A stretch of DNA of 64,000 nucleotides from assembly GCF_003952485.1 (NCBI RefSeq), contig NZ_CP034447.1:2108001-2172000 (forward strand), written 5' to 3'. How positions within the stretch are numbered: the first letter of the stretch is position 1; every line of letters begins with the position of its first letter. A program made the position numbers and the translations under genes. This DNA is from Mesorhizobium sp. M1E.F.Ca.ET.045.02.1.1 (lineage in GTDB: Bacteria > Pseudomonadota > Alphaproteobacteria > Rhizobiales > Rhizobiaceae). Below the pieces are notes generated by a model that saw nothing but the letters and a program-made list of their open reading frames with translations, did not search any database and had not been told where the DNA came from. Below are positions 26,084 to 37,011 of this stretch, in pieces.

Positions 26084-26973
26084 TGTCGATGCCCGCACAC
26101 GCCCGTCATTCCGGCTTCGACGATGTCGTCGGCAATGCGGCGATGGAGCGGCTGGCCACAGGGTATTCCTTCATCGAAGGGCCGGTGTGGCACCCTTACG
26201 AGAAATGGCTGGTCTTTTCCGACATTCCGCAAAGCCGCATGTACCGGCTCGGCAATTCGGGCGAGATCGAGCTTTTCCGCGAGCCGAGCCAGATGGCCAA
26301 CGGCAACACGCTCGACCGGCAGGGGCGGCTGGTGACCTGCGAACACGCGACCAGCCGGGTCACCCGCGCCGAGCCGAGCGGCGCGAAGACGGTGCTCGCC
26401 ACCCACTATCAGGGCAAGCAGCTCAACAGCCCGAACGATATCGTCGTCGCCACCGGCGGCTCGATCTATTTCACCGATCCGACCTACGGGCGGGCGGAGT
26501 TCTACGGCGTGCCGAGGTCGCAGGAATTGCCGCACCAGGGCGTCTACCGGATCGACGGCGACGGCGCCCGGCTGACGCTCGTCGCCGATGACTTCACGCA
26601 GCCCAACGGGCTCTGCTTCTCGCTCGATGAATCGCGGCTCTTCATCAACGATACCGAGCGCGGCCATATCAGGGTGTTCGGCGTGGAAGCGAACGGCGAT
26701 CTCAACGGCGGCGCCGTGTGGGCGGTGACGGAAGGCGATGAGCCGGGCTCGCCGGACGGGATGAAGATCGACAGCCGGGGCAATCTCTATTGCACCGGGC
26801 CCGGCGGTATCCATGTCTTCGATGCCTCGGGCGATTTGATCGGCGTCATTGCGACACCGGAATTTTGTGCCAATTTCACCTTCGGCGACGATGATCTCAG
26901 GAGCCTCTACATTGCCGCCTCGACATCGCTCTACCGGTTGAGGGTCCGCGTGCCGGGGCTGAGGTTGTTTTGA
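26083..26973 (+). CDS. SMP-30/gluconolactonase family protein
   Basis: A 296-residue six-bladed beta-propeller lactonase. The metal-binding glutamate is in GYSFIEGPVWHPYEKWLVFSDI, the asparagine in GKQLNSPNDIVVATGGSIYFTDPTYG, and the aspartate in GSPDGMKIDSRGNLYCTGPGGI. NGNTLDRQGRLVTCEH is a further block. These enzymes hydrolyse sugar lactones such as glucono-, xylono- or galactonolactone. It is coupled to the tautomerase gene by a one-base overlap. A sugar ABC importer gene starts 87 bp downstream, so the enzyme probably handles a sugar acid derived from that import. Confidence 0.93.
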   Translation: MSMPAHARHSGFDDVVGNAAMERLATGYSFIEGPVWHPYEKWLVFSDIPQSRMYRLGNSGEIELFREPSQMANGNTLDRQGRLVTCEHATSRVTRAEPSGAKTVLATHYQGKQLNSPNDIVVATGGSIYFTDPTYGRAEFYGVPRSQELPHQGVYRIDGDGARLTLVADDFTQPNGLCFSLDESRLFINDTERGHIRVFGVEANGDLNGGAVWAVTEGDEPGSPDGMKIDSRGNLYCTGPGGIHVFDASGDLIGVIATPEFCANFTFGDDDLRSLYIAASTSLYRLRVRVPGLRLF

Positions 26974-27060
26974 GCGAACGGGCTCGGATTTGATTGGAGT
27001 GAAGCCGGCCCGGAAGGCCGATGGAAGTGCAGCAGTCAACACATCTGGGAGGATAATGAC

Positions 27061-28077
27061 ATGAAGAAACTACTGGTCTTGAGCGCTCTTGCAGCCATGC
27101 TCGCCTCGGGCACGGCGCTTGCCGGCACGAGCGGCAAGAAGATCGCCTTCTCCAACAACTACGCCGGCAATTCGTGGCGGCAGGCGATGCTCGACAGCTA
27201 CGGCATCGTCACCAAGAAAGCGGTCGAGGACAAGGTGGTCGCGGCGGCGGATGTCTTCACCACCGCCGACAAGGAAGTGCCGACCCAGGCCGCGCAGGTG
27301 CAGAACCTGATCCTGCAGGGCTATGACGCCATCGTCATCAACGCCGCCTCGCCGGATGCGTTGAACGGCGCCATCAAGCAGGCTTGCGACGCCAACATCG
27401 TCGTCGTCTCCTTCGATGGCATCGTCACCGAGCCTTGCGCCTATCGCGTCGTCGTCGACTTCAAGGATATGGGCAAGCAGGAAGTCGAGCAGATGGCCAA
27501 GTTCCAGCCGAAAGGCGGCAATCTGCTGGAAATCCGCGGCCTTGCCGGCACTTCGATCGACGATGCCATCCATGCCGGCATTCTCGAAGGCGTCGCCGCC
27601 CATCCCGAGTTCAAGATCGTCGGCTCGGTGACCGGCGACTGGGACCAGACGACGGCGCAGAAGGCGGTGGCGACCATCCTGCCGTCGCTCCCCGACGTCG
27701 TCGGCATCGTCGACCAGGGCGGCGACGGCTATGGCGCCGCGCAAGCCTTCGCCGCCGCAGGCAAGCCGCGACCGACCATCATCATGGGCAACCGTCAGGA
27801 CGAGCTGAAGTGGTGGAAGGAGCAGAAGGAGAAGGACGGCTACACGACCTGGTCGGCCTCGATCGCGCCCGGCGTGTCGACGCTCGCCTTCTGGGTGGCG
27901 CAGCAGGTGCTCGACGGTCGTAAGGACATTCCGCACGACCTGCTGGTGCCCTATCTTGCCTTCACCCAGGACGATTTCGAAGCCGCGCTGCCGAAGATCA
28001 AGGAGGGCGGCGTCGCCACCCACGAATACACGCAGGAAGAAGCCGTTGCGGCCATCAAGGCCAACATCAAGCAATAG
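27061..28077 (+). CDS. Sugar ABC transporter substrate-binding protein (ribose/RbsB type)
   Basis: A 338-residue periplasmic protein of the periplasmic-binding-protein-like I fold. A Sec signal peptide spans residues 1-21 (MKKLLVLSALAAMLASGTALA). The mature part begins GTSGKKIAFSNNYAGNSWRQAM and contains QNLILQGYDAIVINAASPDALNGAIKQACDANIVVVSFDG, the usual hinge region of ribose/xylose-type binding proteins. The ligand is not clear. GGGAGGATAATGAC gives a strong ribosome-binding site, fitting high expression of the binding protein. It is followed by an ATPase and two permeases. Confidence 0.92.
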   Translation: MKKLLVLSALAAMLASGTALAGTSGKKIAFSNNYAGNSWRQAMLDSYGIVTKKAVEDKVVAAADVFTTADKEVPTQAAQVQNLILQGYDAIVINAASPDALNGAIKQACDANIVVVSFDGIVTEPCAYRVVVDFKDMGKQEVEQMAKFQPKGGNLLEIRGLAGTSIDDAIHAGILEGVAAHPEFKIVGSVTGDWDQTTAQKAVATILPSLPDVVGIVDQGGDGYGAAQAFAAAGKPRPTIIMGNRQDELKWWKEQKEKDGYTTWSASIAPGVSTLAFWVAQQVLDGRKDIPHDLLVPYLAFTQDDFEAALPKIKEGGVATHEYTQEEAVAAIKANIKQ

Positions 28078-28122
28078 TGGCCAACGTTGCCAGCCGCATC
28101 GGCAACCGGATAAAAGTTGAGG

Positions 28123-29586
28123 ATGCTCCAGGCTATTGCAGACATCGTCAGGCTGGACGGCGCCGAAAAACATTTCGGCGCCGTCCGGGCGCTCAACGGC
28201 GTCGATTTTCATGTCGGCGCCGGCGAATGCGTCGGGCTGGTCGGGCACAATGGCGCAGGCAAGTCGACGCTCATGCATATGGTGGCGGGCACGCTGCGGC
28301 CCGACGGCGGGCAGATCGCCGTGCGCGGCAATCAGGAAGCCGCCTATTCCGTGGCGCGCGCTCTCGAGCTCGGCATACGCTGCGTCTTCCAGGAGCTGTC
28401 GCTCTGCCCCAACCTCAGCGTCGCCGAGAACACGCGCATCAACCATCCCTCGCTCGCCGGTTTCGGCTGGCGGCGCAAGGCCGCCGACCTCATTCAGGCC
28501 AAGCTCGATGAGATCTTTCCCGACCACGGCATCGCGGCGGACGATATAGCCGGCGACCTCTCGATCGGGCGGCGGCAGATGGTCGAGGTGGCGCGCGCCT
28601 TTACATTGACCCGCGAGCCGCTGCACCTGGTCATCCTCGACGAGCCGACCTCGTCGCTCGACGCGCATACGGCAGGCCAGTTGCTCGCTTTCGTGCGCCG
28701 CTTCGTCGGGGCGGGCGGCAGCTGCATCCTGATCTCGCATGTGCTGGGCGAGGTGCTGCAGAATGCCGACCGCATCGTGGTGATGCGAGACGGCAAGGTG
28801 GTCGCGGCCGATGCCGCCAGCGCTTTCGACCGTGACAAGCTGGTCGCCGCCATGGGTGGCGCCGAGGGCCATCAGCGGACCGCTAAAGAGACGCGGAAGG
28901 CCGAGGCCGGTGCGCTCAGAGTGCGGGCGCGTCCGGCACGGCAGCAGGATGGCAAGGAACTTGTCGCCCGCGCGGGCGAGATCATCGGCCTTGCCGGTCT
29001 TGCCGGCCATGGTCAGACGGACCTTTTGCTCGCAATTTTCTCGGCGGCCTCGCGCGCCAAGGCCGGCATCGAGGTGACGGCGCCGGTCGCGCTGGTCGCC
29101 GGCGACCGTCAGTCGGACGGTATCTTTGCGCAATGGTCGATCGCGCAGAACATCGGCATCCGCTCACTGGCTCGGCTGCGCAACGGGCTGCTGATCTCGC
29201 CGCAGCGCGAGGCGGAATTGGCCGAGTTCTGGAAGAAGAAGATCGGCATCCGCACGCCGGACATGAGCAACAACATCTATTCCCTGTCGGGCGGCAACCA
29301 GCAGAAGGCGCTGTTTGCCCGCGCGCTCGGCTCCGATGCCGAGATCGTGCTGATGGACGACCCGATGCGCGGTGTCGATGTCGGCACCAAGCTCGAAGTC
29401 TACGACCTTGTGCGCGAGGAGGCCGCCAAGGGCCGCACCTTCCTCTGGTACACCACCGAAACCGAAGAGCTCGACAATTGCGACCATGTCTATGTCTTCA
29501 AGAACGGCAGGATCGTCGCCAATCTGCGGCGCGACGAGCTGACGGAGGAAAAGATCATCCAGTCCTCCTTCGGCGATGCGGCTTGA
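28123..29586 (+). CDS. Sugar ABC transporter ATP-binding protein (double NBD, RbsA/XylG type)
   Basis: A 487-residue protein with two fused nucleotide-binding domains. The first NBD has Walker [18 protein letters not shown], signature [14 protein letters not shown] and Walker [13 protein letters not shown]. The second has a degenerate Walker A ([17 protein letters not shown]), which is normal for this class, and a good signature [15 protein letters not shown] with [12 protein letters not shown]. The ATG at 28123 is the likely start; a TTG at 28117 is in frame, and both have poor ribosome-binding sites. It may therefore depend on coupling or mRNA context after the binding-protein gene, 45 bp upstream. 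Confidence 0.92.
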   Translation: MLQAIADIVRLDGAEKHFGAVRALNGVDFHVGAGECVGLVGHNGAGKSTLMHMVAGTLRPDGGQIAVRGNQEAAYSVARALELGIRCVFQELSLCPNLSVAENTRINHPSLAGFGWRRKAADLIQAKLDEIFPDHGIAADDIAGDLSIGRRQMVEVARAFTLTREPLHLVILDEPTSSLDAHTAGQLLAFVRRFVGAGGSCILISHVLGEVLQNADRIVVMRDGKVVAADAASAFDRDKLVAAMGGAEGHQRTAKETRKAEAGALRVRARPARQQDGKELVARAGEIIGLAGLAGHGQTDLLLAIFSAASRAKAGIEVTAPVALVAGDRQSDGIFAQWSIAQNIGIRSLARLRNGLLISPQREAELAEFWKKKIGIRTPDMSNNIYSLSGGNQQKALFARALGSDAEIVLMDDPMRGVDVGTKLEVYDLVREEAAKGRTFLWYTTETEELDNCDHVYVFKNGRIVANLRRDELTEEKIIQSSFGDAA

Positions 29587-29587
29587 G

Positions 29588-30565
29588 ATGACGGCGCTCG
29601 CTCCCGGCACGGTCCCGAAATCCTCACCACGCGGCAACGCGGCCCGGGCACGCATGCTGCGCGGCCTTTTGCCGGCGCTGTCGCTGGCGCTGGTGCTGAT
29701 GGCGATCGCCTGGCTGAACCCGCGCGCCATCAGCTATTTCGGCTTCAACCTGATGCTGAACCTGGCGATCCCGATCGCGCTGGCGACGATCGCGCAGATG
29801 TTCGTCATCGCCGGCAACGAGCTCGACCTGTCGATCGGCACCTTCGTCGGCTTTGTCGGCTGCGTCACCGCGACGTGGCTGCGCGACGCGCCGCTCATCG
29901 GCATCGCGGTGCTTCTGGGATCGATCGGCGTCTACGCGCTGCTCGGCGCGCTGATCCATTTGCGCAACCTGCCTTCGATCGTGGTGACGCTCGGCATGAG
30001 CTTCGTCTGGCAGGGGCTCGCCATCCTCATCCTGCCGAAGCCCGGCGGCAAGGCGCCGGACTGGCTGCTGGCGATCCTGGCGTTCAAGCCGCCCTACATA
30101 CCGTTCCCGATCCTTGCGGCGCTGCTGATTGCGGCGGTCGTGCATTTCGGCCTGATGCGCACCTCCTATGGCGTCATCTTGCGCGGCTCCGGCGGCAATG
30201 CCGCGGCGCTGAGGCGCGCCGGATGGTCGCTGCTCAGGACCAAGATCGGGCTGTTCGCGCTGACCGGGCTGTTCGGCGTGCTCTCCGGCATGGCGCTGAT
30301 CGGCATCACCACCTCGGCCGACGCCAATATCGGCAACGGCTACACGCTGCTTTCGATCGCCGGCGTCATTCTGGGCGGCGGCGAATTCGTCGGCGGCCGG
30401 GTGTCGCCGATCGGCGCGGTCCTCGGCGCGCTGACGCTGGCTTTGGCCGCCTCGCCGCTGCTCACCTTCATGCATATCCCGCCCGACTGGCAGGTCGCCG
30501 CCAATGGCGCAATCCTGATCATCGTGCTGGCGGCGCGGGTGCTGATCAGCCGCAGGGAGAGGTGA
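29588..30565 (+). CDS. Sugar ABC transporter permease 1 (RbsC type)
   Basis: A 325-residue membrane protein with about nine hydrophobic helices. AQMFVIAGNELDLSIGTFVGF and LRNLPSIVVTLGMSFVWQGLAIL are standard blocks of the BPD_transp_2 family. The N-terminus is cytoplasmic and about 25 residues long. The ATG at 29588 (MTALAPG) starts one base after the ATPase stop; an in-frame upstream start at 29576 would overlap it. Works with the adjacent second permease as a heterodimer. Confidence 0.92.
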   Translation: MTALAPGTVPKSSPRGNAARARMLRGLLPALSLALVLMAIAWLNPRAISYFGFNLMLNLAIPIALATIAQMFVIAGNELDLSIGTFVGFVGCVTATWLRDAPLIGIAVLLGSIGVYALLGALIHLRNLPSIVVTLGMSFVWQGLAILILPKPGGKAPDWLLAILAFKPPYIPFPILAALLIAAVVHFGLMRTSYGVILRGSGGNAAALRRAGWSLLRTKIGLFALTGLFGVLSGMALIGITTSADANIGNGYTLLSIAGVILGGGEFVGGRVSPIGAVLGALTLALAASPLLTFMHIPPDWQVAANGAILIIVLAARVLISRRER

Positions 30566-30569
30566 GAAG

Positions 30570-31517
30570 ATGGCCTCTGTGCGGATGCTGCTCGAAAAAC
30601 CCTGGCTCTGGTCCTTCGTGGGCGCTCTCTTCGTATGGCTGGCGACGGTTGCCTTCACCGGCGGCTACGGCGCCGGCGGCATGGTCACGGCAGCACTTTC
30701 GCTGGCCGTCTTCACCGTCATCGTCGGCGTCGGCCAGATGTTCGTGATCACGCTGGGACCAGGCAATGTCGACCTGTCGCTGCCGGCCAATATCGGGCTG
30801 GCCAGCGCGGTGGCGATGAAGGTGATGGGCGGCAGCGACTCCATGATCATCGTGGGACTGCTTGCGGCGCTTGCCTGCGGGGCGGCCATCGGCATCATCA
30901 ACTACCTGCTGATCTGGGCGCTGCGCATCCCGCCGATCATCGCCACGCTGTCGGCGAGCTTCATCATCCAGTCGGTCGACATCAGCTATGGCCGCGGCCT
31001 GCAGATCAAGCCGCCGCCGGGCTTCGCCGATTTCACCAACTGGCAGGTCCTCGGCATCCCGGTGCTGGCGATGCTGACGGTGGTCTTCACCGTCGGCGCG
31101 GCGCTGGCGCTGCAGCGCATGATCTATGGCCGCTCGGTGCTGGCGATCGGGCAGAACATCCGCGCCGCCTGGCTCGCCGGCGTCAATGTCGGGCGAATCC
31201 GCTTCCTTACCTATACGCTGTGCGGCGCGCTCGGCGGCATCGACGGGGCGCTGCTCGCCGGCTATTTCCGCGGCGCCAATGTCGATATCGGCAACGAGTA
31301 TCTGCTCGCCTCGATCGCGGTCGTGGTCATCGGCGGCACCTCGGTCGCCGGCGGCAAGGCCAACGTGCCCGGCGTCTGGGGCGCTGGCCTGTTCCTGGTG
31401 CTGTTGCTCACCATGCTCAACACATTCGGCGTCAGCGCCGGCGTGCGGCTGGTGCTGACCGGGCTGATCATCGTCGGGGTGATCACGGCAGCGGGTGGGG
31501 AGAAGGCCGTGCGATAG
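30570..31517 (+). CDS. Sugar ABC transporter permease 2 (RbsC type)
   Basis: A 315-residue membrane protein with 8-10 helices. GVGQMFVITLGPGNVDLSLPANIGLASAVA and GALGGIDGALLAGYFRGANVDIGNEYLLASIAVVVIGGTSVAGG are typical of ribose-type permeases. It starts 4 bp after permease 1. The operon ends here; a long palindromic element begins about 34 bp downstream. Confidence 0.92.
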   Translation: MASVRMLLEKPWLWSFVGALFVWLATVAFTGGYGAGGMVTAALSLAVFTVIVGVGQMFVITLGPGNVDLSLPANIGLASAVAMKVMGGSDSMIIVGLLAALACGAAIGIINYLLIWALRIPPIIATLSASFIIQSVDISYGRGLQIKPPPGFADFTNWQVLGIPVLAMLTVVFTVGAALALQRMIYGRSVLAIGQNIRAAWLAGVNVGRIRFLTYTLCGALGGIDGALLAGYFRGANVDIGNEYLLASIAVVVIGGTSVAGGKANVPGVWGAGLFLVLLLTMLNTFGVSAGVRLVLTGLIIVGVITAAGGEKAVR

Positions 31518-31550
31518 TCGCGTTGGCGCAGGGCTGCGAGAGGTTGGCGG

Positions 31551-31777
31551 GACAGCCCTCTGGCCTGCCGGCTTTCGTCGCTCGGAAAGCCAAGCAATTG
31601 GCTTTCCGTCCGCTGCGCGGACCGCTCCTCAACCGCCGCAAGAGGGGGGATTGGACGTCGCTTTGGCTTTCGCCAATCTCAAACATCGCAGGAATGAGCG
31701 GAGCGCTCAAGCTTCCGATCTCCCCCCTTGCGGGCCTTGCGGGGGAGATGCCCGGCAGGGCAGAGGGGGGTGTGAAG
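31551..31777. repeat. Mosaic palindromic intergenic element (copy A)
   Basis: About 225 bp. The outer arms CCCTCTGGCCTGCCGG and CCGGCAGGGCAGAGGGG pair across the element. Inside are TCGGAAAGCCAAGCAATTGGCTTTCCG (positions about 31580-31607) and TCTCCCCCCTTGCGGG...GGGGGAGA stems. It fills most of the gap between the ABC operon and the FadB-like gene. No coding function is supported. Confidence 0.75.
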
Positions 31778-31898
31778 GAACGCAACGCTTCCGGCTAAGC
31801 TTTCCGACAAGCATTGTGCCAGCACGGCATCCGGTTTCAATTCGCGACGCGGCGTAATAAACCCGTCCTGGTCGCAGCCGGGTCTCGGGAGGTTCCGC

Positions 31899-33959
<2,061 letters not shown>

Positions 33960-33994
33960 TACAGCCATCCGGAACAAGCGCCGGAGTTCCTTCG

Positions 33995-34152
33995 CACCCC
34001 CCTCTGTCCTGCCGGACATCTCCCCCGCAAAGGGGGGAGATTGGCAGTTCTGGCGCCTCGCTGCTCTTGCGAAGCCCGAGATTGGCGAAGGCCGTCATGA
34101 CTGCTGATCTCCCCCCTTGCGGGGGAGATGGCCGGCAGGCCAGAGGGGGGTG
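33995..34152. repeat. Mosaic palindromic intergenic element (copy B)
   Basis: The arms CACCCCCCTCTG and CAGAGGGGGGTG are perfect inverted repeats. They enclose CATCTCCCCCGCAAAGGGGGGAGAT and a mirrored GATCTCCCCCCTTGCGGGGGAGATG. A middle part, CGAAGCCCGAGATTGGCGAAGGC, recalls copy A (CTTTCGCCAATCTCAAACATCG). It lies between the FadB-like gene and the BMP importer operon. Confidence 0.8.
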
Positions 34153-34209
34153 CTGTCCCGCCGATCTTCTCGGCTTACACACAACGATCGACGGCCAAAT
34201 TTGACCATG

Positions 34210-34238
34210 TGGACAAAACTCAGGCGGCGTTCCATAGT
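34210..34238 (+). promoter_or_regulatory. Candidate sigma-70 promoter of the BMP importer operon
   Basis: TGGACA (34210-34215), 17 bp, then CATAGT (34233-34238) fits a rhizobial housekeeping promoter moderately (5/6 and 4/6 to TTGACA/TATAAT). It is about 64 bp upstream of the binding-protein ATG and downstream of palindromic copy B. Confidence 0.35.
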
Positions 34239-34301
34239 CTTGGCGTCTGACATTTTTTGAACGGCCGGCTCGACACGGCTGTCGAACAGAGGGGCACTTC
34301 A

Positions 34302-35327
34302 ATGGAAAACGATCATAGCAAATCGCAACGCGCCGGCCTGTCGCGGCGCAACGTGCTGGAACTCGGCGCGCTCGGTCTCGCGGCGGCCGCGCTGCCCGGT
34401 ATGGCTTTCGCCAAGGACAAGAAGCTGAAGGTGGCGGCGATCTTCGCCACGCCGATCGAGGAGCCGTGGGACAACCAGATCCATGTCGCCCTGCAGAAGG
34501 CCCAGAAGGAGCTGGGCATCGAATACAAATGGTCGGAAAAGGTGCAGACCGCCGACTTCAGCCGTGTGATGCGCGAATATGCGCAGGGCGGCTACCAACT
34601 GGTGCTGGGCGATGCCTTCGCCGCCGAGCGCGAATCGCGAAAGACCGCCAAGCAGTTCCCGAAGACCGCCTGGCTGTTCGGCTCCGGCGCCGGTCCGGCC
34701 GAACCCAATTTCGGCGTCTTCGACAACTGGATCCATGAGCCGGCCTATCTGTCCGGCATGATCGCCGGCAAGATGTCGAAGTCGGGCACGGTCGGCGCTG
34801 TCGCGGCGATGGGCATTCCGGAAGTGAACCGGCTGGTCAACGCCTTCTTCGCCGGCGCCAAGGAGGTCAACCCGAATGTCAAGAAGAAGGTCGCCTTCAT
34901 CGGCTCCTTCTTCGATCCGCCGAAGGCCAAGGAAGCGGCGGTGGCGCAGATCGATGCCGGCGTCGACGTCATCTATGCCGAGCGCTTCGGCGTCATCGAG
35001 GCGGCGGTGGAGAAGAAGATTCTCGCCATCTCCAACATGTCCGACCAGTCGAGCCTCGGCCCCGACACGGTCATCACCGGCCCGGTGTGGGACATGTATC
35101 CGACGGTCGAGCAGGCGATCAAGCTGGTCAAGGCCGGCGTCTTCACCGCGCAGGACTATGGCGACTTCTCGCGCATGGCCAAGGGCGGCTCCTATCTGGC
35201 GCCCTACCACAAGTTCGACAAGACGCTGCCGGCGGAGGTCAAGGACCTGGTCGAGAAGAAGAAGGCCGAGATCCTCGAAGGCAATTTCCGCGTCGACGTC
35301 GACGAGAACACGCCGGTTTCGGATTGA
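34302..35327 (+). CDS. BMP-family ABC transporter substrate-binding protein
   Basis: A 341-residue binding protein of the BMP/Med/TmpC family, which in other bacteria binds purine and pyrimidine nucleosides. A twin-arginine-type leader is visible (SRRNVLELGALGLAAAALPGMAFA), so it is probably exported folded through Tat. The mature part starts KDKKLKVAAIFATPIEEPWDNQIHVAL. GAVAAMGIPEVNRLVNAFFAGAKEVNP and PKAKEAAVAQIDAGVDVIYAERFG are typical BMP blocks. The gene is followed not directly by its ATPase but by a 140-bp palindromic element. ATG at 34302. Confidence 0.92.
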   Translation: MENDHSKSQRAGLSRRNVLELGALGLAAAALPGMAFAKDKKLKVAAIFATPIEEPWDNQIHVALQKAQKELGIEYKWSEKVQTADFSRVMREYAQGGYQLVLGDAFAAERESRKTAKQFPKTAWLFGSGAGPAEPNFGVFDNWIHEPAYLSGMIAGKMSKSGTVGAVAAMGIPEVNRLVNAFFAGAKEVNPNVKKKVAFIGSFFDPPKAKEAAVAQIDAGVDVIYAERFGVIEAAVEKKILAISNMSDQSSLGPDTVITGPVWDMYPTVEQAIKLVKAGVFTAQDYGDFSRMAKGGSYLAPYHKFDKTLPAEVKDLVEKKKAEILEGNFRVDVDENTPVSD

Positions 35328-35336
35328 GGCTTGCGC

Positions 35337-35480
35337 TCCCCTCCCCCTTGAGGGGAGGGTGGCCCGCAGGGCCGGGAGGGGTCGCCCGCGACGCACTCCA
35401 TCCTTCAATCAACGTCGAGGCGGTTGAGGCGACCCCTCCCGCCTCGCTTCGCTCGGCACCCTCCCCTCGAGGGGGAGGGG
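35337..35480. repeat. Mosaic palindromic intergenic element (copy C), inside the BMP operon
   Basis: The arms CTCCCCTCCCCCTTGAGGGG and CCCTCGAGGGGGAGGGG pair end to end. GGGAGGGGTCGCC and GGCGACCCCTCCC form an inner pair, and a 60-bp loop separates the halves. It occupies the whole gap between the binding-protein gene and the ATPase gene of one operon. Confidence 0.85.
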
Positions 35481-35499
35481 TATCAGTGCAGGAGCACCC

Positions 35500-37011
35500 T
35501 TGTCCGCCCCTCTCATCGAAATGCGCGGCATCACCAAGAGCTTCGGCGCCGTCAAGGCGAACGAGGCGGTCGATCTCAGCGTCGCGCCGGGCGAAATCCT
35601 CGGCCTGCTCGGCGAGAACGGCGCCGGCAAGACGACGCTGATGAATGTGCTGTTTGGCGCCTATGCGTCGGACGCCGGCGAGATTCTGGTCGAGGGCAGA
35701 TCGGTCGCCATCCACGATTCGGCCGATGCCTTGGCCGCCGGCATCGGCATGGTGCATCAGCATTTCCATCTGGCGCCACGGCTCACGGTGCTGGAGAACC
35801 TGCTGATCGGCATCCCCGGCAGATCCGGCGGCATCGACCGCGCCGGCGGGCTGGCGCGGCTGAAGGAAATCGGCAGCCGGCATGGCTTGAGCCTCGATCC
35901 CAACCTGCCGGTCTCGGCGCTCTCGGTCGGCGAGCAGCAGCGGCTGGAAATCATCAAGGCGCTGTTTCGCGGCGCGAAGCTTTTGATCCTCGACGAGCCG
36001 ACGGCGGTGCTGGCGCCGAGTGAAGTGGACGGCCTGTTCGCCGCTTTGCGCTCCATGGCAGCCCAAGGGCTCGGCATCATCTTCATCTCGCACAAGCTCA
36101 ACGAGGTCAGAGCGCTCACGCATCGCTGCGTGGTGCTGCGCCACGGCAAGGTCGCCGGCCGCGTCGATCATCCGGCCAGCACGACCTCGGCCGAGATGGC
36201 CAAGCTGATGTGCGGCCACGAGATCGTACCGCCGACCAAAGAGGCTACGACGCCCGGTGCCTCGGTGCTGACGCTCGACGCTATTTCCACTACCGGCCAT
36301 GCCGGCATGCCGCTGCGCGAGGTGTCGCTTTTCGTCCGCGCCGGGGAGATCCTGGGTATCGCCGGCGTTTCCGGCAACGGCCAGCGGGCGCTCGCCGACG
36401 TCATCTCCGGCATGTTGCAGCCTCAAGCCGGCACGATGACGATAGCCGGCAAAAAGGTGACGCAATTCTCGCCGCGCGCACTGCAGGCGCTCGGGCTCGG
36501 CCGTATTCCGGAAGACCGGATGACGACCGGGCTGGTCACAAACCTGCCGCTCGCCGATTCCATGGTGCTGCCGCGCGTCGGCACCGAGGCCTTCAGCCGC
36601 AAGGGACTGCTCAATCCGGCCGCGATCCGCGCCTTCGCCGAGGCGCAGATCAAGGCCTACGACATACGCTGTCCCGGGCCGATGGTGCGCGCCGGCGCGC
36701 TTTCCGGCGGCAATCTGCAGAAGGCGCTTTTGGCGCGCGAGCTCGCCTTCGATCCGAAGGTGCTGATCGTCTCGCAGCCGACGCGCGGCCTCGACATAGG
36801 CGCTGCCCGCTTCATCCACGAGAAGTTCCTCGCCATGCGCGCCAAGGGCTGCGGCATCATCGTCATCGGCGAGGACCTCGAGGAACTGCTGATGCTCTCG
36901 GACCGCATCGCGGTGATGTATGAGGGCCGCATCGCCGGCACGCTTTCCGGCGCGGACGCCACGGTCACGCGGCTCGGGCTGATGATGACCGGCGCGGAGG
37001 GGCACGCCTGA
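35500..37011 (+). CDS. BMP-type ABC transporter ATP-binding protein (double NBD)
   Basis: A 503-residue fused double ATPase of the nucleoside importer (YufO/NupA) type. The first NBD has Walker A GLLGENGAGKTTLMNVLFG, the family motif GMVHQHFHLAPRLTVLENL, signature LSVGEQQRLEIIKAL and Walker B LLILDEPTAVLAP. The second NBD has GIAGVSGNGQRALADVI (degenerate), IPEDRMTTGLVTNLPLADSM, LSGGNLQKALLARELAF and VSQPTRGLDIG. The start is TTG at 35500 with AGGAG about 7 nt upstream. The stop overlaps the next ATG (TGATG). Confidence 0.92.
   Translation: MSAPLIEMRGITKSFGAVKANEAVDLSVAPGEILGLLGENGAGKTTLMNVLFGAYASDAGEILVEGRSVAIHDSADALAAGIGMVHQHFHLAPRLTVLENLLIGIPGRSGGIDRAGGLARLKEIGSRHGLSLDPNLPVSALSVGEQQRLEIIKALFRGAKLLILDEPTAVLAPSEVDGLFAALRSMAAQGLGIIFISHKLNEVRALTHRCVVLRHGKVAGRVDHPASTTSAEMAKLMCGHEIVPPTKEATTPGASVLTLDAISTTGHAGMPLREVSLFVRAGEILGIAGVSGNGQRALADVISGMLQPQAGTMTIAGKKVTQFSPRALQALGLGRIPEDRMTTGLVTNLPLADSMVLPRVGTEAFSRKGLLNPAAIRAFAEAQIKAYDIRCPGPMVRAGALSGGNLQKALLARELAFDPKVLIVSQPTRGLDIGAARFIHEKFLAMRAKGCGIIVIGEDLEELLMLSDRIAVMYEGRIAGTLSGADATVTRLGLMMTGAEGHA

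Noticed and set aside
27070..29133. 687-residue open frame antisense to the sugar ABC genes
   Set aside because: It runs across two well-defined genes and the gap between them and has no recognisable domain; such long antisense frames are common at this GC content.
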